Assembly: GCA_964404765.1 (NCBI GenBank)
Contig: CAYOLL010000271.1
Location: 1-6,450, forward strand
Direction of reading: 5' to 3'
DNA: 6,450 nucleotides
From: CAYOLL01 sp964404765 [NCBI: uncultured Gemmatimonadota bacterium]
GTDB taxonomy: Bacteria > 4572-55
Shown here: positions 6,028 through 6,450 of the stretch, one piece after another
Layout of the letters: each line of letters starts with the position of its first letter
Numbering within the stretch: position 1 is the first letter of the stretch
The notes under the pieces: generated by a model
Told to the model about the DNA's origin: nothing
What the model saw: only the letters and a program-made list of their open reading frames with translations
Database searches by the model: none
Made by a program: the position numbers and the translations under genes

Positions 6028-6378
6028 ATGAACAAATGGATAGCCCTGAGATTCGTTTGGATAAGCTTGGCTGTGGGCGCTTGCAATGAGCAAAAGCCGG
6101 TTGGTCAGTCGTCGGGAGGCACGCCGGTATGGGCCGAGCAAAACAAACCGCACGAGTTTGCCCGACCCATAGACGATACTACTGCGGTTCAATCGAACGA
6201 GCTCGTGCAACGGCAAGCCGAGCCAATCCATCCCACCTACGACCATTATCTGGAAACAGCCCCTGACCAACGCCGGAGCGCTGTGGATGACCGCTGGTTA
6301 CAGCAGCCGCCGGATCAGACGGACCCCGGCGATTCGCGTTGGAAAACGCCTCCGCCCCCTGACGCGAAAGAAAAATAG
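6028..6378 (+). CDS. Small proline-rich predicted lipoprotein (116 aa), unknown function
   Basis: I do not recognise a family. The N-terminus has a lysine/arginine-containing start, a hydrophobic core and 'LAVGAC', a plausible lipobox with C19 as the lipidated residue. The mature protein would be about 98 residues, anchored by its N-terminal lipid. From residue 20 on it is polar, rich in Pro, Gln and Asp, with no predicted membrane helix and a run of four prolines followed by a charged DAKEK end. This composition suggests an extended or disordered periplasmic tail rather than a folded enzyme. 'DDRWLQQPPDQTDPGDSRWKTPPPP' (residues ~85-111) contains a loose internal repeat of D-x-R-W followed by Pro-rich sequence. 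The gene follows the terminator at 5919-5954 and seems to be its own unit. The lipobox with Gly at -2 is acceptable but not ideal, so a Sec signal peptide without lipidation is the alternative. Confidence 0.7.
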   Translation: MNKWIALRFVWISLAVGACNEQKPVGQSSGGTPVWAEQNKPHEFARPIDDTTAVQSNELVQRQAEPIHPTYDHYLETAPDQRRSAVDDRWLQQPPDQTDPGDSRWKTPPPPDAKEK

Positions 6379-6450
6379 AGCCTTATTATTTGTTGCTTTT
6401 CGGTAGTGGGCAATGTTTTTTTGGTATTAGCATTACAGGCGGAATTATTC

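Noticed and set aside
6394-6422. Possible terminator after the lipoprotein gene
   Set aside because: There is a T7 run (6416-6422), but the only stem is TTGC/GCAA with a long loop, too weak to call.

Overview
The window reads as chromosome of a Gram-negative-type bacterium. Gene density is ordinary, G+C is moderate (mid-40s to about 50 % by eye), and a likely lipoprotein signal, menaquinone synthesis and multidomain two-component sensors are present. The sensor architectures (PAS/GAF cytosolic kinase; receiver-first kinase) are common in environmental and uncultured phyla. I cannot name the taxon from sequence alone. There are no rRNA or tRNA genes, no transposase gene and no true CRISPR array.

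Layout. (1) Positions 1-594, plus strand: the 3' part of a major-facilitator-type membrane transporter, followed by a strong, nearly symmetrical intrinsic terminator (625-670). (2) Positions 679-1022, non-coding: a compact fold-back element with an 18-bp perfect terminal inverted repeat. Its two inner arms carry the same ~55-bp unit in opposite orientation, and in the right arm the unit is tandemly duplicated. It looks like a MITE-like or structured-repeat element and is the most unusual non-coding object here. (3) Positions 2411-1062, minus strand: a soluble protein with an N-terminal receiver domain, a coiled coil and a complete histidine kinase core. (4) Positions 3489-2581, minus strand: menA, the prenyltransferase of menaquinone synthesis. 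(5) Positions 3490-3766: a divergent intergenic region with repeated short motifs, some shared with the fold-back element, and a perfect-consensus sigma-70-type promoter. (6) Positions 3767-5734, plus strand: a 655-residue cytosolic GAF-PAS-kinase-like sensor. Its ATP-binding lobe is intact, but glutamine appears to occupy the usual phospho-acceptor histidine position. (7) A long-stem terminator (5919-5954), then a small proline-rich predicted lipoprotein (6028-6378).

How they fit together. The genes appear to be separate transcription units rather than one pathway. menA supplies menaquinone for respiration. The two signalling proteins are soluble and neither has an adjacent classical response regulator. 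Whether the atypical sensor feeds the receiver-kinase is only a hypothesis. The most checkable novelties are the fold-back element, the sharing of its end motifs with the menA/sensor intergenic region, and the kinase-like protein with a non-canonical H-box.
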